DNA of 64,000 nucleotides from Bolinopsis microptera (GCF_026151205.1 NC_087082.1:6331908-6395907); one strand, 5' to 3'. Shown: positions 13,209 to 24,355, counted from the first letter of the stretch. The notes: generated by a model from the letters alone, not told the origin. A program made the numbers and translations.

Positions 13209-13297
13209 GAACTATCACAACAACAGAGTTAGGAACAGTCATGAAGTCCCTTGGACAGAGCCCTTGTGAATCAGACTTGCAGGATATGATCAACGAG
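13209..13297 (+). CDS. Calmodulin gene 1, exon 2 (EF1 exit helix, EF2 entry helix)
   Basis: Follows a TCTCTCAG acceptor and restores the glycine codon. It encodes [17 protein letters not shown] then [13 protein letters not shown]. Loop 1 thus reads DKDGDGTITTTE, canonical with acids at positions 1, 3, 5 and 12. The exon ends in phase 0 after MINE with donor GTAATT. The intron after it (13298-13463) contains several ATGGTAACCAGG motifs. Confidence 0.95.
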
Positions 13298-13463
13298 GTA
13301 ATTTAACCATTTCATTAACCATGGTAACCAGGTAACCAGGTAACCATGGTAGCCCGGTAAATTAACCATTTCATTTGGTGGTCGGGAATTTGCTTGTTAC
13401 CTGGTGAATTAGCTTCCAATTGGTTCTGTTGTGAATATTATCCAGGACTAACATTAAACCCAG

Positions 13464-13571
13464 GTTGACGCAGATGGTAATGGAACGATAGACTTCAAAG
13501 AGTTTTTGGAGATGATGACCAAACACATGAAAGAGGCTGACTGCGACCAAGAATTGCGGGAAGCCTTCAAG
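13464..13571 (+). CDS. Calmodulin gene 1, exon 3 (EF2 loop and central linker)
   Basis: 36 codons beginning [18 protein letters not shown], a canonical EF2 loop ([12 protein letters not shown]), followed by the interlobe linker [18 protein letters not shown]. The exon ends exactly where the C-lobe begins, in phase 0, with donor GTGGGT. This is the common 5' partner for all five downstream C-lobe cassettes, which all begin in phase 0 with VFD. Exons 1-3 give 91 codons. The linker is more diverged from ordinary calmodulin than the rest of the N-lobe. Confidence 0.95.
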
Positions 13572-14948
13572 GTGGGTTTGACTGTTTGATCCGCTGGATA
13601 GTTGTAGCAGTTACTATGGTTACTATAGTTACTATAGTTACCATAGTAACCTAAGCAGTTAGAGTTGTGGGTGTCTTATCTTTAATCGTTTGTACAGATC
13701 CCATCTTTAATCGTATGTACAGATCCTCCAAATTCAGCAGATTTTATTAAAGCTATTAAGCAAGTTTGATTAAATATTGATATTATACCGTGTGTAGTGT
13801 TGAGTGGTGAATATATAATATATTTAATGCTTATATAATAATATATAAATGTCCTATGTAGTGCCACTTCCGCGTGATATTGTGTGTGAAATATTGGCTA
13901 ACAAATTCAAGTTGATGTTTCTGAGTATTCAAGCTATTGTGCGAGAGAGAAAATATGTTTGTTCCAGAAAATCAATGCGGGGTATTATTATATTATTATA
14001 GTGCTATAAAGGATAAATCGCAACACAATATTCGTGAATGTGATGTACACGGAGAAAAGAATGTGATAGAAACACAATCCTCGTAAAGAGCAGATCCTAC
14101 ATCTATAAATATTATAAACTTTTACTACACAGCTTGAAAGCACATGAAATATAATTATTCAAAGTATGAAAATTACAGCATTGATAATTATACAAAAATC
14201 AACAGCAACCACAATTAAAAATTAATTAAAGCTATAGCGTTTATAAATTCCCCTGATTTTGTGATTAATATTTAATTCTCCCGCTGTTACCTGTTGTACT
14301 ATATTACTTTAATGTAATATGTGTCGCTGAAACGTTATTAAACTGCTTGCATCCCTTGCTTGTGTGAATTAGCGTTTTTTGTATTTTTATCACAGCTTTT
14401 TACTTTTACAATGTCCTCTGCTTGTGTCCAGGACGACAACTTCACTACAAGTACAGTTACCATAGCAACACCTACAGCCTGCGTTGCCTTTTTTATAACA
14501 TTTTTTTGTAACAGCACCAATAACATCATGCTTGTGACAATGTGACGATCATGCAGTGGCTAACAGCTCACAGCAAGCATTTACTGAGACGCAGAAGTCA
14601 GCTTGTGTGAGCGAGAAAACACTTGATGTGGTTGTCGTGGCGTGTGTACAGCCAATCACGTGACAGCTTCAAATTCGAATGTAAGATTGTGGAATTTACA
14701 GCACACTCCCGCTAATAACTTGTGGATATTATATGGATATCATGGAACAGCCTTCAATGTGACCACACAAATAGTGGTTCCAGTGGTTTCAGAACCACCA
14801 CAAATGGTGGTTCCAGTAAGTCATGTCCCAGTTGACACAGTGTTCTCTCTCGTGCAGCAGATTGTAAAGCAGCTACATTCCTCCGCATACAATCCTCCAT
14901 GATATCAGTTACCATAGCAACAGTTACCCTCTATCAACACTCCCGTAG
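13572..14948 (+). other. Intron 3 of calmodulin gene 1 before cassette A
   Basis: About 1.4 kb AT-rich intron. It holds a run of GTTACTATAG/GTTACCATAG motifs at 13607-13650, two copies of TTTAATCGTTTGTACAGATC-like sequence (13680-13725), and a small GTGGTTCCAG duplication (about 14770-14820). The 61-86 codon frames in it have no recognisable features. Confidence 0.7.
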
Positions 14949-15128
14949 GTCTTCGACACCGACGGTAACGGCTTCATCAGCTCCGACGAACTGAAGCAAG
15001 TGATGAAGAACCTGGGAGAGAAGCTGACCGACGAGGAGATTAACGAGATGATAAGGGAAGCTGATGATGACGGCAACGGACAGGTCGATTTTGATGAGTT
15101 CGTTAAGATGATGCAATCGACAAAATGA
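14949..15128 (+). CDS. Calmodulin gene 1, C-lobe cassette A (EF3 + EF4 + stop)
   Basis: Single exon of 59 codons plus stop, after acceptor CTCCCGTAG. It begins [19 protein letters not shown]. Loops [12 protein letters not shown] and [12 protein letters not shown] are canonical. It contains [10 protein letters not shown], keeping the lysine (Lys115 in ordinary calmodulin) that is trimethylated in many animals, and ends KMMQSTK. The four C-lobe methionines used for target binding (VM, EM, MM) are present. Joined to exons 1-3 it gives a 150-residue calmodulin. It lies nearest the N-lobe exons and is the most calmodulin-like cassette, so it is probably the default form. Confidence 0.93.
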   Translation, partial: VFDTDGNGFISSDELKQVMKNLGEKLTDEEINEMIREADDDGNGQVDFDEFVKMMQSTK

Positions 15129-16754
15129 TGGAAATGTTGTGGTCGAGTAAGGGACCTAGGGAAGGTTACTATGGTAACTATAGTAACCATAGTAACTAGG
15201 GCAGGCTCATTTCTCGATCTACGCAGATGACATAATTCCTTATCTTCACACAGTCTAGGCACTCTAGGCACATTTATTAGTTTAATTTAACTTTTAATTT
15301 ATGTATAAAAAAGTGTTTATTACGATACTGTTCAAGAAGTGTAAACCGTTGGAGTTTTAAGCGCAGTTATTTACTTTTGGCGCCTGATTCAGTTGTACCT
15401 TTGAAATTTCCTGTGAAAGAATATTTATAAGTTCAAACGAAGGAATGTATATAATATGCCTGCCCGATCCATATCTCCAGGATTCGAGCAGGATTGTGAA
15501 CTAACTAAAGTATAAGTCTTTTGAAATCCTCAGTTATTATATTAAGATACCATGTGAAGTCCATTTTTTTCCTTATCATTTCAGAATGAAATTCTTATCG
15601 ATTAGTTGTTGTTTTCTTGGAGTTAAAATAAATGTGAAACAAACGTTGAAAAATTATCCAAAAGTTATCAAATGTTCAGCTAATAAACGAAGTCATACTA
15701 TAATTTTGTATGATCACCACACACGTGTTGAAATAAATATATTTCCCTATTTTGCATGATACTCGTCAATGTGCTACTTTCTTGATTCTTGTATAATTGC
15801 CACCAGAAAAACCTATGGTAAATCGTAGTCTTCACGGGGATCTTTGCCATCAAGTAACTTCTTTCTTTCGAAAAATTGAATGTGTGAAAAATTAAATACT
15901 TGCCTCATGACGAGGAAAATTTTCAATATTCTCGCAATTTTGCCATCGAAAAACATCGAATATTTTAGGTTGAAATATGTTTGAGTTTAAGTTTCAGCCA
16001 AATGAATACGAAAAACTCTAAAACTGGATGGCATCGATCCCCACTTTCCTTTCTGCTCCCGTTAATTCAACATATTCTAATTAGCTCCCCTCAATTAAAA
16101 AGGCAGTACTACCTTAGATCTACTGGTTAATATTTCGGATGACCTTCCAGTAAAATTTCCGAAAACAAGGACACTCAAATAGTACTAGTAGTAGTAGATT
16201 GCATTCCGATGCTGGCCTGAGTGTTTTGGAGCCTGTTAAACTTTTGTTAATACTTTAATAGGTATTTATAACACAACCACATGCATACAAAAATGTTTAA
16301 CGTGATACTGCTACATATTTGTTCAATTTTTCCATGCCATGCACTGTGAGCCTGAATAGCGAAAGCAAATGATAATGTTGACAGTATAACCGTCAGCATT
16401 TAGTCTTGAAATTGTAACAAATGGGGTATCCATAGTAACTGTAAGAAATGGGGTTAAAACCTATACCACATTGAAACTGTAAGAAATGGGGTTAAAACCT
16501 ATACCACATTGAAATATATGAGAAGCTAAATTCAGGATTGCCATGGTTACCTGGTTACCTGGTTACCTGGTTACCAGGGTTGCCACTGCAGCCTTCCTAA
16601 TTCTTGAAGCAGCAGTTTCACATTTGATTTGTACACTAATTAAACGTGTTTTGATTAAAATGTACCGAAGATGAAATGTAAGCTCAAAAAGAAATCAGAA
16701 AGCAGTCAGATCTCTCAATTGCGACCACAAAACGCGACCGGCCTTATTATTTAG
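15129..16754 (+). other. 3' UTR of cassette A and intron/spacer to cassette B
   Basis: Starts with an ATGGTAACTATAGTAACCAT motif cluster (15164-15195). AATAAA occurs at about 15627 and is a candidate poly(A) signal. A 38-bp direct duplication (GAAATGGGGTTAAAACC) lies at 16445-16515, and a CCATGGTTACCTGGTTACC cluster at 16540-16580. No other exon seen. Confidence 0.6.
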
Positions 16755-16931
16755 GTGTTTGATAAGGACGGAAACGGAAAGATCAGCAAGGAAGAGCTGA
16801 AACTAGTGATGAAGAACCTGGGGGAGAACCTGACGGACGAGGAGATTAGTGAGATGATATTGGAAGCCGATGATAACGGCGATGGTGCCGTAGATTACGA
16901 GGAGTTTGTTAAGATGATGCAAACAAAATGA
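16755..16931 (+). CDS. Calmodulin gene 1, C-lobe cassette B
   Basis: Single exon of 58 codons plus stop, after acceptor TTATTTAG. It begins [19 protein letters not shown]. Calcium loops [12 protein letters not shown] and [12 protein letters not shown] are canonical. The methylation motif is changed to LGENLTDEE, so the target lysine is lost. The helix after it reads EMILEAD, with leucine replacing the arginine usual in EMIREAD. It ends KMMQTK. Flanks on both sides are homologous to cassettes C and D. With exons 1-3 it gives 149 residues. It has its own 3' UTR, so I infer an alternative last exon. Confidence 0.92.
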   Translation: MFDKDGNGKISKEELKLVMKNLGENLTDEEISEMILEADDNGDGAVDYEEFVKMMQTK

Positions 16932-17519
16932 TGCGGTTACTATGGTAACGGTTGTCACGCTAGTTTTAGTTTGCAAGATCAGTTTTCTCTTCCATGGGGT
17001 GGAAATTCTACTGGACGTTCTTCCTTAAGTTCATATTTAATGTTGAGGTTTACTATAAAATTACTTTACTTAACGTTATATATAATGGGGGTAGTTTCGA
17101 TCAGAGCCGTACTGGCTAAAGTGCAGCTGGATGTGTTGAACTTAAAATATGGAATTTTTATTTTTGGGGTAATTCTAGAATAAAATAAAACTAAATATGT
17201 TCATAAATTTGTGATTAAATTTTATAACTTCAATAACCATAATCCTGTGATGGACGAGCCGCTACCTTTAGATTATGTTTAATCTTATACGACAGAAGTG
17301 AAGGAAATTGGACCTTCATGAAATCGTGGCATTTTAACACAAGTACTTTTTCTTTAGATTTATAAACGAATAAACGGACTTAGGACTTAAAGATTAGCGA
17401 TTCTTTTGCGTAAAGGTGAACGTTTTGTTGACGGATTTTCTGATTTGATGAATTTTGTTCGACTAATATGCTCTGTCAATATTGACTTGTTTTTATCAAA
17501 ATTCGACTCGCATCAACAA
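16932..17519 (+). other. 3' UTR-like sequence of cassette B
   Basis: Homologous to the sequence after cassette C: both share CACGCTAGTTTT, TTTGCAAGATCAGT, CTTCCATGGGGTGGAAA, GACGGATTTTCTGATTTG-like and ATGCTCTGTCAATATTGA. AATAAA occurs at about 17181. The 70- and 88-codon frames here are not supported as genes. Confidence 0.7.
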
Positions 17520-17657
17520 CAGGGACAAAAAAAATCGCGGCATGTGCGGGATCGCGATTTTTCCCTTTCTTTGCGACAAATTTTATGTTTCGTCTGTTTT
17601 GCTTGTCGCGGTATCGCGGTTTGTGGGCAAAATAATCGCGATTTTCTTTTGTCCCTG
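17520..17657. mobile_element. hAT-like MITE, 138 bp, with 8-bp target duplication
   Basis: Terminal inverted repeats start CAGGGACAAAA and end TTTTGTCCCTG. The element is flanked by a perfect 8-bp direct repeat, ATCAACAA (17512-17519 and 17658-17665). An 8-bp duplication and CAGGG ends are typical of hAT transposons. It contains no protein, so it is non-autonomous. The matching position after cassettes C and D has no such insertion, so it came after the cassette duplications. Confidence 0.9.
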
Positions 17658-18175
17658 ATCAACAATAAATAAGTATAAACGAAAGGAATCGATGTAGTCC
17701 GAGGAGCCCTAATCCTCCTCGCGTCCTAAGATGGCGTTTCTCTTGTCTCATATACGAGCCATTAATTGAATCATTTAAAAATGAGCTAAAATATATCGCC
17801 AGTCTAATAGGAAGCATTTGAATTCCGGTTACCATGGTTACCATTGGTTACCTTGGTCATCTGAATAAGCCCTCACTTTTGCTGCTGCTAAATGTTTGTT
17901 GATTTTGTTAGCATGTTTTGAGCTACGAGCGTGAATGAATGAATGAAAAAGAAAGCACTGTTGATAGTACTAATTAGCCTCAGCATTTAGCAGAATTTAA
18001 CGTGTAGGAGCATGCAGTGAAGCGAGATAAGATCTTACCACCATGATAGTGGACGAGTCATGAGCGTGTGTGAATGCAAAGTCCGAGCAGAAATCAGGAA
18101 TCAGTCAGATATCTCCCAGATCACAGAACGAGAAAATTAACAGAACCCTCCTAACACGCACGGTCTTCCTCTTAG
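17658..18175 (+). other. Spacer and intron before cassette C
   Basis: Contains a GGTTACCATGGTTACC cluster at about 17827-17850. From about 18065 it becomes homologous to the sequence upstream of cassettes B and D (AGCAGAAATCAG, CAGTCAGATATCTC, ATCACAGAACGAG, AAAATTAACAGAA). ATTAAC may be the branch point. Confidence 0.6.
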
Positions 18176-18352
18176 GTGTTTGATAAGGACGGAAACGGAA
18201 GGATCAGCCAGCAGGAGCTGAAACTGGTTATGAAGAACCTGGGGGAGAACCTGACGGACGAGGAGATTAACGAGATGATAAGGGAAGCTGATGATGACGG
18301 TGACGGACACGTTGATTTTGATGAGTTTGTTAAGATGATGCAAACAAAATGA
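18176..18352 (+). CDS. Calmodulin gene 1, C-lobe cassette C
   Basis: Single exon of 58 codons plus stop, after the strong acceptor CTTCCTCTTAG. It begins [19 protein letters not shown]. Loops [12 protein letters not shown] and [12 protein letters not shown] are canonical. The methylation motif is LGENLTDEE, without lysine. It ends KMMQTK. It is the closest relative of cassette B (same length, same ending, shared flanks). With exons 1-3 it gives a 149-residue protein. Inferred to be an alternative last exon with its own 3' UTR. Confidence 0.92.
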   Translation: MFDKDGNGRISQQELKLVMKNLGENLTDEEINEMIREADDDGDGHVDFDEFVKMMQTK

Positions 18353-19336
18353 AGCGGTTGTCACGCTAGTTTTTGTTTGCAAGATCAGTATTCTCTTCCA
18401 TGGGGTGGAAACACTGCTGGACGTCCTACCTTTATATTTAATGTAGAGACCTCTTACGAGCATGCTTTACTTAATATCATAGCGAGTTCAACTTCAATCA
18501 GAGCCCCTTTGGTTAGAGTGCAGCTAAATATAGAATTTGTAACCATGGTTACCAGGCATATAGTATGGAATTTGTATAGGTTGAAGTTGAGATCTCATGT
18601 TGCTATGTTGTTAAAATATGAAACTTTATTTTTGGGGTAATCTAGGAAAAAATGTAGATAAATATGTTTCACCCAAAGTAGTGGTATTCATTAGTTTGAA
18701 ATTGAATGTTATATATTATCTTTGACCTTAATTCCGCGAAGTATGACTAGAGCCCACAAAGTTTAGATAATTGTTTCATTGTGCAATTATTGCACTACAG
18801 AAGTAAAGAATATTGAATCTATAACCTATAACGAAATCTCAGCACTAGAATCCTTCACAGCTAACATTTTTATGACAATAGACTTTTTTCTTCAAATTTA
18901 GAAACGCATATATAATATAGTATACCATGGTAACCATGGTTACCATGGTTACCACGCATATAGTATGGAATACTATATATATACATACTATATTAATATA
19001 GTATGGAGTTAGAAGCTTCTTTTATATAAGCTTGTAAGGTGAACGTTTTGTTGTCGGATTTCTGATTTAATGAATTATGTTCGAGTATTGTTCTGTAGCA
19101 ATAAGTTATACTAACATATTGTGCTCTGTCAATATTGTATAGAACATATTTTTAGTAAACGGAATTATGAATTGACTTGTTTTTATTCAAATTGGACTCA
19201 CTTAAATAAATGCATATTGCATAATATCCAATGGGTCAGTACAGTTTACCTACAATAGAAATTCAGTTAGGCAGCTTCTAATGAACCAACCCTACAACAC
19301 AACAATTGGAAGAATGTGACTATCCCGATATCAACC
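18353..19336 (+). other. 3' UTR-like sequence of cassette C
   Basis: Homologous to the region after cassette B for several hundred bases, without the hAT-like insertion (TTGGACTCACTTAAATAAAT matches the empty site). AATAAA occurs near 19205. A CCATGGTAACCATGGTTACC cluster lies at 18924-18957, and the motif is also at 18538-18555. Confidence 0.65.
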
Positions 19337-19817
19337 CTCGCGTTTGTGTGCTAAACAAACCCTTTACACTAGGGCTTCTCGCTTAAATAGCAAAACCTCG
19401 AGTTTGTGTGCTAAACAAACCCTTAATACTAGGGCTTCTCGCTTAAATAGCAAAACCTCGAGTTTGTGTGCTAAACAAACCCTTAATACTAGGGCTTCTC
19501 GCTTAAATAGCAAAACCTCGAGTTTGAGTGCTAAAGAAACCCTTAATACTAGGGCTTCTCGCTTAAATAGCAAAACCTCGAGTTTGTGTGCTAAACAAAC
19601 CCTTAATACTAGGGCTTCTCGCTTAAATAGCAAAACCTCGAGTTTGAGTGCTAAAGAAACCCTTAATACTAGGGCTTCTCGCTTAAATAGCAAAACCTCG
19701 AGTTTGTGTGCTAAACAAACCCTTAATACTAGGGCTTCTCGCTTAAATAGCAAAACCTCGAGTTTGTGTGCTAAACAAACCCTTAATACTAGGGCTTCTT
19801 GCTTAAATAGCAAAACA
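19337..19817. repeat. 60-bp minisatellite, eight copies
   Basis: Eight copies of a 60-bp unit containing CTCGAGTTTGTGTGCTAAAC and CTAGGGCTTCTCGCTTAAAT. Copies 4 and 6 share two linked variants (gtttgAgtg and ctaaaGaaac), pointing to a two-unit (120-bp) amplification step. As 60 is a multiple of three, both strands stay open (160 and 149 codons); this is not gene evidence. Confidence 0.97.
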
Positions 19818-20119
19818 CGCTCCTGAAAACCGTGTAGCTAAAACGTTTCGTAGCCTGTTTAACTTTTATCAACATGTATTTATCCATTTTGATAAAAGTT
19901 AAAATGTTTATAAACACAACTGCATACAACATACCAACATTTTTAACAAAATCAGATCTAGTCATCCAGGTTATAAACTAGTTGACTGTGAGATTAAGAA
20001 AGGGAAATATGTGAATATTATATGGATATCATTAAAGCACTGTTCACAGAATCTTTAGCATTTACCCTTCTTTCTTAAACTTTAAGAATAGAGGGCAAGA
20101 AGTTTTATCACTTTAAACT

Positions 20120-21910
20120 GTATGTATCGAAATCAAGAGGTAGAATTGTTGTCACTTTGAAGCAAATCAACAGGTATAATTTCTATCACTTTGAAGGCAA
20201 ATCAACAGGTATAATTGTTATCACTTTGAAGGCAAATCAACAGGTATAATTTCTATCACTTTGAAGGCAAATCAACAGGTATAATTTCTATCACTTTGAA
20301 GGCAAATCAACAGGTATAATTTCTATCGCTTTGAAGGCAAGGCAAATCAACAGGTATAATTTCTATCACTTTGAAGCAAATCAACAGGTATAATTTCTAA
20401 CGCTTTGAAGGCAAATCAACAGGTATAATTTCTATCGCTTTGAAGGCAAATCAACAGGTATAATTGTTATCACTTTGAAGGCAAATCAACAGGTACAATT
20501 TCTATCACTTTGAAGCAAATCAACAGGTATAATTTCTATCACTTTGAAGGCAAATCAACAGGTATGATTTCTATCACTTTGAAGCAAATCAACAGGTATA
20601 ATTTCTATCGCTTTGAAGGCAAATCAACAGGTATAATTTCTATCGCTTTGAAGGCAAATCAACAGGTATAATTTATATCACTTTGAAGGCCAATTAACAG
20701 GTACAATTTCTATCGCTTTGAAGGCAAATCAACAGGTACAATTTCTATCACTTTGAAGGCAAATCAACAGGTACAATTTTTATCCTTTGAAGGCAAATCG
20801 ACAGGTACAATTTCTATCGCTTTGAAGGCAAATCAACAGGTACAATTTCTATCGCTTTGAAGGCAAATCAACAGGTATAATTTCTATCACTTTGAAGCAA
20901 ATCAACAGGTATAATTTCTAACGCTTTGAAGGCAAATCAACAGGTATAATTTCTATCGCTTTGAAGGCAAATCAACAGGTATAATTGTTATCACTTTGAA
21001 GGCAAATCAACAGGTATAATTTCTATCACTTTGAAGGCAAATCAACAGGTATAATTTCTTTCACTTTGAAGGCAAATCAACAGGTATAATTTCTATCACT
21101 TTGAAGCAAATCAACAGGTATAATTTCTATCACTTTGAAGGCAAATCAACAGGTATGATTTCTATCACTTTGAAGCAAATCAACAGGTATAATTTCTATC
21201 GCTTTGAAGGCAAATCAACAGGTATAATTTCTATCGCTTTGAAGGCAAATCAACAGGTATAATTTATATCACTTTGAAGGCCAATTAACAGGTACAATTT
21301 CTATCGCTTTGAAGGCAAATCAACAGGTACAATTTCTATCACTTTGAAGGCAAATCAACAGGTACAATTTTTATCACTTTGAAGGCAAATCGACAGGTAC
21401 AATTTCTATCGCTTTGAAGGCAAATCAACAGGTACAATTTCTATCGCTTTGAAGGCAAATCAACAGGTATAATTTCTATCACTTTGAAGGCAAATCAACA
21501 GGTATAATTTCTATCGCTTTGAAGGCAAATCAACAGGTATAATTTCTATCACTTTGAAGGCAAATCAACAGGTACAATTTCTATCGCTTTGAAGGCAAAT
21601 CAACAGGTATAATTTCTATCACTTTGAAGGCAAATCAACAGGTATAATTTCTTTCACTTTGAAGGCAAATCAACAGGTATAATTTCTATCACTTTGAAGG
21701 CAAATCAACAGGTATAATTTATATCACTTTGAAGGCAAATCAACAGGTACAATTTCTATCACTTTGAAGGCAAATCAACAGGTACAATTTCTATCGCTTT
21801 GAAGGCAAATCAACAGGTATAATTTCTATCACTTTGAAGGCAAATCAACAGGTATAATTTCTTTCACTTTGAAGGCAAATCAACAGGTATAATTTCTATG
21901 ACTTTGAATT
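20120..21910. repeat. 35-bp minisatellite, about 50 copies, with higher-order structure
   Basis: Unit of 35 bp: GGCAAATCAACAGGTATAAT plus TTCTATCACTTTGAA, with 33-bp units lacking GG. Rare variants recur in the same order about 520-590 bp apart: TTCTAACGC near 20400 and 20921, GGTATGATTT at 20561 and 21152, GGCCAATTAACAGG near 20690 and 21280. Part of the array has thus been duplicated as a block. It lies between cassettes C and D. Confidence 0.97.
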
Positions 21911-22191
21911 TATCATTATTAAAAGGTGCAGGTCAGCACGGTACTTGTGTATCTTTGTGTGTAAGTGTTCAGATTGAAAGCAACCGTTGCTTAGCAACGT
22001 GAAGCTGAAAGCAGCGTGATGTGATCTTCCAGTGTGATCTTTCTTTGATTATCACATGATAATTGTGACGTGTGTCTTGAATGCGAAGCCCGAATGCAGA
22101 AGCAGAAAGCACTCAGATCTGTCTCTACCAATATCTAAATCACAGAACGAGAAAATTAACAGAAGCTTACCCGCCCGGTCTCCTTCCTTAG
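21911..22191 (+). other. Intron end upstream of cassette D
   Basis: From about 22070 homologous to the sequence before cassette C: AATGCGAAGCCCGA, GCAGAAAGCACTCAGATC, AATCACAGAACGAG, AAAATTAACAGAAGC. Conservation of this intronic strip in B, C and D reflects duplication and may include splice control sites. Confidence 0.65.
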
Positions 22192-22371
22192 GTGTTTGAC
22201 AAGGACGGCAGCGGCAAGATCAGCAAGCAAGAGCTGAAAGAAGTGATGAAGAACCTGGGGGAGATCTTGACGGACCAGGAGATAACAGAGATGATAAGGG
22301 AAGCTGACGATAACGGGGACGGTGAAGTTGATTTCGAGGAGTTCGTTAAGATGATGCAGACCACAAAATGA
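22192..22371 (+). CDS. Calmodulin gene 1, C-lobe cassette D
   Basis: Single exon of 59 codons plus stop, after acceptor CTCCTTCCTTAG. It begins [19 protein letters not shown]. Loops [12 protein letters not shown] and [12 protein letters not shown] are canonical. The methylation motif is LGEILTDQE, with isoleucine where ordinary calmodulin has lysine. It ends KMMQTTK. Flanks resemble B and C but are more diverged. Joined to exons 1-3 it gives 150 residues. AATAAA at about 22534 is a candidate poly(A) signal. Confidence 0.92.
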   Translation: MFDKDGSGKISKQELKEVMKNLGEILTDQEITEMIREADDNGDGEVDFEEFVKMMQTTK

Positions 22372-24355
22372 AGGGAATGGTTTGCAAGGCTGCAGTCCTG
22401 TCTGCTGTGGCTGGAAATATTGCTGGACGTCATAGTTACCATAGTTACCATAGTAACATTCACTTGTTTTAAATCACATATATAAATTATAAGGGTAACT
22501 TTGATCAGAGCCATTGGATTGAGTGCAACTAAATAAAGAATTTGTATAGTTTAACTTTAGAGTTGAAATCATGCTATTAAAAGGATTTTGTTTTTGGGTT
22601 TCATTCATGAATTTGAATTTGTATTTTGTATATCTTCAAATGATCTCGCAAAGACCAAAACCTTTAGAAGTTTAGATAATTGTTCATTTTGCATTACACA
22701 TCTACAAAAGTGGAGGAATTCGTATCTATTACCTCCATAAATTTTAAAATTATGAAATCATGGCTTTGACTCCTTCACAGCTAACAGTACGATTACAATA
22801 ATTATAAACGAATATAATAATATCATGTGGAATTAAGTGTTACCATTGTTACCATGGTCACGATTCTTTTATAGTTCTATATAAAGATAAACGTTTTGTT
22901 GACGGATTTTCTGATTTGATGACGAATTTTCTGATTTGATGAATTTTGTTTACCTTAACAAAAAGTTAAATCTAACATAATATGCTCTGTCAATATTGTA
23001 TAGCAAAACCAAAATGAATTATCTGAATTGACTTGTTTCAATTAAAATTTTACCCATTTAAATAATTTATGATATTCCAGGGGTCAGACGTCAGTGTTTA
23101 AAACTTTAAAACAACAAAACATTACCCAAAATAGATTGTAGGTTGGGCACTGGGCAATTTTAGTTTATGTTAATTAGTATATTGACGAAAATTCTTACTC
23201 TATCATATCTCCGAGATAAGTTTCAAAGTTTTACCCCTCATCCGAACGCTCTGTCGGGAGTTATATAGCTATAATAGTACATCAGAGTTTACCGTGTATT
23301 ATTAATACACGGTACGGGTAAGCTCTGATGTACGAATAAAGTGCCCTAAATTGAGTGAGATAGGTCGGGAGTACTGCACTGTAGACAGTTTTTGTAGAAA
23401 AATATTGCAGTTATATGGCTGCTGCTATCTGAGAACATTCTAGAAGGGTCTTGGGAGCTGTATATCCTCCGGCCCTCCGGTTACTACTTTACTTGGGAGC
23501 TGTATATCCTCTATCTGGCTCTCCAGTTACTACTTTACTTGGGAGCTGTATATCCTCTGGCTCTCCAGTTACCATCGTTGTTAAATACGTCAAAAAATCG
23601 GCTCAAAATACGGCGCATTCAATGTTCGAGAGAAATGCGTAAGAATACGTCAAGTTTCCATTCAAGTTTCCATTCAATAAGCCCCAAAAAATTGAATTGA
23701 GACCCAGTTAAATTTTGTCCGGAATACGTTTAAAATTTGTCCGAAATACACGCGCAGATCAAATTAACGCCGCGCATTTTGAATTCCTTGAATTTTCTGA
23801 GCAAGTAGGCCATAATATATATAAGGCATAACAGGGTCGCGGTCACAAATCAGCGTGGACGGTCCGCGGTCTAAAGTAGCATTAGCGAGTAGCGACCATA
23901 GTCGCTACTTCATGATACTTCTGATCAGTGAGAGTGGTGGCTAGAGTTTGCTTTTCCGGAACTGAGACTCCTCTCCCCATAGTGGAGAGGGCTAGGACCA
24001 TATTAAGGAAGTATGGGCTCTCGACTTTAGAGAAAGGAATAGCTTTTAGTCAGAAATAGTTTCTTTTAGACTATAATTATAAATAATTAGAATTACTATT
24101 AGGTGTAGCTATCCGTGCATCAAAAGCAAAAAGTGAAAAGGCAGTTTATTTAAACACGTGAATCGACCATTCAACAGCTAGCTGACATACTGCCAGACTA
24201 ACTAAAACTTCCTTTTCATTGATCAGGATAGCTGCATCTAAAACCATTATTTAAAGTGTCATATCAACTGGCCCAAAATCTGTGTAACTGGGGATAAAAC
24301 ATAAAACCATTATGTCAGCACGTTGTGTTAATCTTCACCAAAACGTTGTCGTCAG
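22372..24355 (+). other. 3' UTR of cassette D and spacer to cassette E
   Basis: Shares TGGAAATATTGCTGGACGTC and TTTTGTTGACGGATTTTCTG with the B/C flanks. It holds a GTTACCATAGTTACC cluster (22434-22455), a near-perfect palindrome (23277-23332), about three degenerate copies of CTTGGGAGCTGTATATCCTC (23450-23575), and a hairpin-rich patch at 23880-24000. No exon seen. Confidence 0.6.
23277..23332. repeat. Near-perfect palindrome
   Basis: Arms beginning GTACATCAGAG and ending CTCTGATGTAC, meeting at TACCGTGTATTATTAATACA. The right arm has a small insertion. It may be a very short fold-back element or a structured site. Confidence 0.8.
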
